Of a stretch of 64,000 bases of DNA, positions 59,869 through 64,000 are shown piece by piece. The notes under the pieces were generated by a model that had not been told where the DNA came from, ran no database searches, and was given only the letters and a program-made list of their open reading frames with translations. The DNA is from Laguncularia racemosa (taxonomy: Eukaryota; Streptophyta; Magnoliopsida; Myrtales; Combretaceae), in contig JBBMOL010000023.1 of NCBI GenBank assembly GCA_037954665.1, positions 1,860,001 through 1,924,000 on the forward strand, in the 5' to 3' direction. Position 1 is the first letter of the stretch; each line of letters begins with the position of its first letter. The translations under genes were made by a program, and so were the position numbers.

Positions 59869-60750
59869 AACAATATTCGGCTTTGTGATAGGGTAAGGCA
59901 TTGTTAACTTTAGATTGACTTGATTGAACACATGTGTTAGTGCTTTAGACCTACTAGTTAATATGAAATATTTGGTAATTTCAAGTTATATGTTAACTTT
60001 TTTTCCCCTAATTTTGACTATGTGCTCCATCTTGTATCAATTTAAAATTAGGTGACTTTCTTTGTGGTATTGCCTATTGTAATAATATTGTTGATCTATT
60101 AATAAATTTAAGTTTAATTAATTATACTTTTAATAGAATAATTCAAATATTAATAATACAAGAATATAATACTTATTATTAATATTAAAATTGTCCATAG
60201 AAAACATTAAAGTAGTGATTTAAAAATAATAATAGTATGGGACCTACAAACACTTAAAAAATTGCTAAGAAACTTTGATAAAGGGCCTATGGATAAAGTC
60301 TAAAGTTCCTCAAGAAAAATGATTCCTTAAGAAGTTGATGTGGTACTATAAGGAACTTTATAAGTTCTTTAGTAATAAACATGCCCTTAATAGTTTCTCA
60401 TCCATTTATTGCACATAATGAATATTGATATTCACATAAAGATTTGACCAATTAAGCCCAAAATGAATTTTAGACCAATAAATGGCTCAAGTGCTTTGAT
60501 TTCCAAAACATTCATCTTAAGCTAGTCTAATGTTCATATATGAAAAATAATTACAAAATTAGATCAATTTAATATATTCACAAGCTCCAATTCTTTTGGG
60601 TATGGCTGTAGTGAATTTGATTTTTACATAAAATGAGAATTTAAATTTAATTGGGGCCATAGTTGAAGCAACAATTTGCTTAAATTGATCTCTTTTCATA
60701 ATTTTAAGAATGTATAAGTTGGTCAACGCTTAAAAATATTATTATTATTA

Positions 60751-61974
60751 TTTTTAAAAGGAAACATACAAATTTAGTTCTCAACGTTTATCACTTTTTC
60801 TATTTCAATAAAAAATATTTGATTTTTTCTATTTGAATCCTCAATATTAAAAAGTTTGCAAATAAGTCCTTCATTAGTTTGTCGTTAATTTTTTCTGTTA
60901 AGTATTGTGGCATAATATGACTTGTCCACTTTTTTTCTTAAATAAATAATATAATAAAATTATAGAAATTAAATAAAAATATTTTGAAAAACCCATAAAA
61001 ATTTTAAAAAAAGAAGAAAAAAGAAAAAAGTGCAAAAAAAAAAAATTGAAATAAAAATTATGTATATATATATAAGAATTTATGTAAAATTATTAAAAAA
61101 TTTAGAAAAAAATGCAACAACAAAAATGAAAAGAAAAAAGAAATAGTTTTGACCACCAATAGGGGTTGCATGTTCCCCTACACTTGGCCACTAGCCACCC
61201 TTTGACCTTAGGGTAGCTAGAATGGCAAAAAATAAAAATAAAAAAATGTAGTGGCTCATGACCCACTAACTAAAGTAGCTTGATTCAACCCACCACCTTA
61301 AGGTGGGTTTCCACCTACTTTTTTTTTTTTTTTAAAAAAAAATCCAATTAAGGTGGTCACTCACCATCTTACTCTAAAAGTCATGTGCCTCCTTATGATG
61401 GTGGGCGACTACCCACCACCAACGATGGACCAAATCAACCCACTAGTTTGTTTTGGCCATTCTAACCACCCTAAAGCTACGGGGTAGCTAGTAGCCACAT
61501 GTAGGGGGTCACATAACCCCTGTAGATAACCACTAGCCACCCCCTATCCTTAAGGTGGTCGAAACCTTTACATATATATAGTTTTTTTTTTTTTTTTTTA
61601 TCTTTTTAGTTTTTTATTTTTATTTTTTTTACTAAACTAAATATATACTTTTTATTTTAAAAAATAAATTTTTTATATACACATATATGTTATTAAGTGA
61701 ATTTAATAAAGTATTTTTATTATTTTTTCTATTTTTTATTTTCTAGATTATTTTCTTATTTTTTATTAATTTATCTATTTTTTAAAAAGTTTCTTATATT
61801 ATTTATTTAATAAAATTGTGTGGATTAATCAAAGTGTAACATGTACCACTATTAATGGAAAAACTAACGGTGCATTAACGAAGGACTCTTTTCCATATTT
61901 TTGTAAACGATAATGACTTAAATAAAAAATATACCAAACGTTGAAAACTAAATGTGTTTTTCCCTTAAAAAAAA
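60751..61974. mobile_element. Fold-back (long inverted repeat) element, about 1.2 kb
   Basis: The left arm AAAGGAAACATACAAATTTAG, TCAACGTTT and GTCCTTCATTAG (60,757-60,890) is an imperfect inverted copy of the right arm (61,835-61,970: CTAACGG, CGAAGGAC, AACGTTGAAAAC, CATTTAG complement). A second inverted pair lies inside: the GTAGCTAGAATGG and CCATTCTAACC regions around 61,210 and 61,458, with ACCACC/GGTGG cores. No coding sequence. It is consistent with a non-autonomous Mutator-like or Tir-MITE family. The target duplication could not be fixed in the poly-A/T flanks. Confidence 0.65.
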
Positions 61975-64000
61975 TTAGTACTTTTTGTTGAAAACTTTAA
62001 CTCTCTTAAATTGAATGTATGTATTTTAACTTCAAAACTCATTTTTGGCCTTAAAAAAATAATCTTAATCATTGAGTAAGTTATTTTAATCCTCGAAAGA
62101 CCACTTTTTGCAATTTTCTTATTTTGCTTATTTTTAGTTTTATTTTTGCTTATTTTATTCTTCTTCTTCTTTTTTGTCTTTTTTTTTTTTCTCATTTACA
62201 TTTTTTCTTGCATTTTTTTTCTAATTTTTTTTTGTCTTTTTTCAAAATTTTTTATTTCTTGGATTTTATTAGGTATTTCCTTACTTCCTACTTTGTTAGG
62301 GCTTTTCTTACTTCTGTTATCTATCTATTTATTTATTGAATTAAGAACTAAAAGGGAAACAAAAATGGAATATCTACACAAAAATTTGAAACACTTTCTC
62401 CACCTTGGGTTCTAAATAGTCATCTGATGAGTTACTTCCACTAAAGGTTAGAGTTTTCATTTTGATGGTTGCAAATCCCTTCAATGTATTTCTTTAGCCA
62501 AAAGAATGAAAAAGTCCCTACATTGTATTCTCTTCCCCAAACAGCATGATAAATCTAATACAGGCGATGCAACAATCATGCAAAGGGAATACAGTAAAAA
62601 AAAAATAAAGAAAAAAAAAGGAATCATGCTAATCATCTCAATCAACTATCCAATTAGATTTGAAAAAGTGAACTTTTGGTGGCTAATATGTGATTATAAC
62701 GGATCTATCATGGTGGAAATAGATGAAAAATGGTGAATTTGTGAATCTTTTGCCACGAAATCAAGAGTAGCATATAGAATTGTGAGAAACGAATTGAGTT
62801 GTAAAAATAATGTAAATAAGGAGAACAAAGAGAGGAGAAACGGACAGCACTTTATCATAGAAAACCTCAATGCTAGGAAGAAACCATGGAAGAACAACAT
62901 TCATTATCATGAAAATGAGGAGAGTAAAGAAATTATAAAATTCTCTTACCAACTCAAAAGAGTCTCACGTAAACCTCTTAAGGATAACACTTGATTTTTC
63001 CCAACTATACTATGTGACAAAAATGATACTGTAGAAATCTTGAAGGTCCTACTTAGTATCCTGTGCTAAAGTAGGAAACAGGTAATATCTTATATTACAA
63101 AATATGAAAATAAACAACACATAAATGAAGGGTTTAGTCCAACACCTAAAGGGGTATGATCGACTGCCAAATGAGCTCGATCGACTGCCTGATGGGGGCA
63201 CGGTCAACAACTACATAAGCAAAGTCAACTGCTTGAAGGGGCATCGTTGGCTATAACATCAGCTTGGTTGACTGCTCCAAGCATTAGTCAGTTGTTGGTT
63301 GCAAATTGCATTTGGCAAACAGCCATTGGTTTAACCAGGTTATTCACCCAAGTCCGAGAGCACTTCTCTAACTTTGGTCGATTGATATTCGAACTTTGCA
63401 TATCCTAATTAACTAGACATGCCCGTAAAGGAGTCTTAGTATATGCTGGGTTTTATCATCAAGCCACATCCAATATCGAATGTAAGGATCCACGGTCTTA
63501 TGATCTATAAATCTATGGTGGAGGAAAGGGAAAGGGTTTGGAAGGTACCCTTGAAGGTCAGAGTTTTCAAAGAACCTTTTAGAGTCAGAGAGAGAGAGTG
63601 TGTTTCATGTACATGAGAAGCCAATAAACATATATTTTATCTATATATATAGGGATGTGGAGGATGCTATCAAATGCGTGTACCATGAGTCGTGCGGTTC
63701 ACATTAGCATAAAGCAGGGATATGACTTTAAATGACAACTTTAAGTAGATGACTTAAATAAAGAAGGCTCAAGGATGAGGAATAGGCAGCCTTATTAAGA
63801 TAACAAACCTGTAACAGGCGGAGGAATAAAAAAACGACGACTCCGTAGTTCTTGAAATTCAAAGAGGAACAATTTGAATCTTAATTGATTTGTAGTTTTT
63901 CGGTCTCTATTCAATTCTCAAGTATGGAAAAATAGACTCTTGTTTTGGTCATTCCTTAATTATGTTAAGTGATGAAAAATCATTAAATATATATAGAATT
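61975..64000. other. AT-rich non-coding end of window
   Basis: The T-rich ORFs at 62,124-62,415 are composition artefacts. ORFs at 62,506-62,994 match nothing known. Around 63,140-63,300 a GC-richer patch repeats GATCGACTGCC-like text. A (GA)n run lies at 63,583-63,600. Confidence 0.45.

Larger units (their letters stand above)
55385..60386 (+). mobile_element. PIF/Harbinger DNA transposon, about 5.0 kb
   Basis: Terminal inverted repeats GGGCATGTTTATT (55,385-55,397) and AATAAACATGCCC (60,374-60,386) are exact over 13 bp. Beyond one mismatch the next two bases also match. The 3-bp target duplication TTA (55,382-55,384 and 60,387-60,389) is the one expected for PIF/Harbinger. It carries the two usual genes in the same orientation: a Myb/SANT-like ORF1 and a DDE transposase. 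Both are broken by stops, and ORF1 is split by another insertion. It is non-autonomous, but its ends remain intact. Confidence 0.92.

Noticed and set aside
62124..62415. Phe/Leu-rich ORFs resembling membrane peptides
   Set aside because: They come from T-rich low-complexity DNA; no conserved feature.
1..64000. CRISPR arrays, rRNA, organellar inserts, bacterial-type operons
   Set aside because: No regularly spaced repeats, rRNA text or prokaryotic gene layout was seen; the window is plant nuclear DNA.

Overview
This is a window of plant nuclear DNA, most likely from a eudicot. It is AT-rich and gene-poor, with long introns and layered, mostly dead transposable elements. Nothing in the sequence fixes the genus. 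I found no rRNA, tRNA, CRISPR or organellar insert.

The one gene that reads as intact is on the minus strand, from 44,387 (ATG) to 25,262 (stop). It has 12 exons with consensus splice sites and matching phases, and encodes a 650-residue protein that joins a protein kinase domain to a PP2C-type phosphatase domain. This is the architecture of Arabidopsis At2g40860. Intron 6 (about 11.8 kb) carries a chromodomain-type Ty3/gypsy element (29,106-39,842, TSD AAGAC). That element is itself split by a Ty1/copia element (32,231-37,345, TSD GCTTT). Both insertions have exact target-site duplications and lie in the same sense as the gene.

Layout: 1-800, possible LTR end and primer-binding site; 0.9-2.8 kb, decayed LINE ORF1 with a tandem repeat upstream of its start; 3.4-8.4 kb and 22.2-24.6 kb, two direct copies of a segment carrying a decayed C2H2 zinc-finger gene; 10.4-11.8 kb, hAT transposase remnant, broken by a Ty3/gypsy element at 11,848-18,377 (TSD AGTTG, tRNA-Met primer site); 21.4-22.0 kb, CACTA-type DUF4218 remnant; 25.3-44.4 kb, the kinase-phosphatase gene; 46.8-48.0 kb, gypsy gag-protease fragment; 50.65-51.0 kb, a MITE with a 10-bp target duplication; 55.4-60.4 kb, a PIF/Harbinger element with TTA target duplication, two decayed genes and a second insertion; 60.75-61.97 kb, a fold-back element.

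I found no convincing new biological system. The observations most worth following are the kinase-PP2C gene divided by same-sense nested retrotransposons, which might separate its two halves transcriptionally, the duplicated zinc-finger segment whose two copies decayed differently, and several precisely bounded elements.
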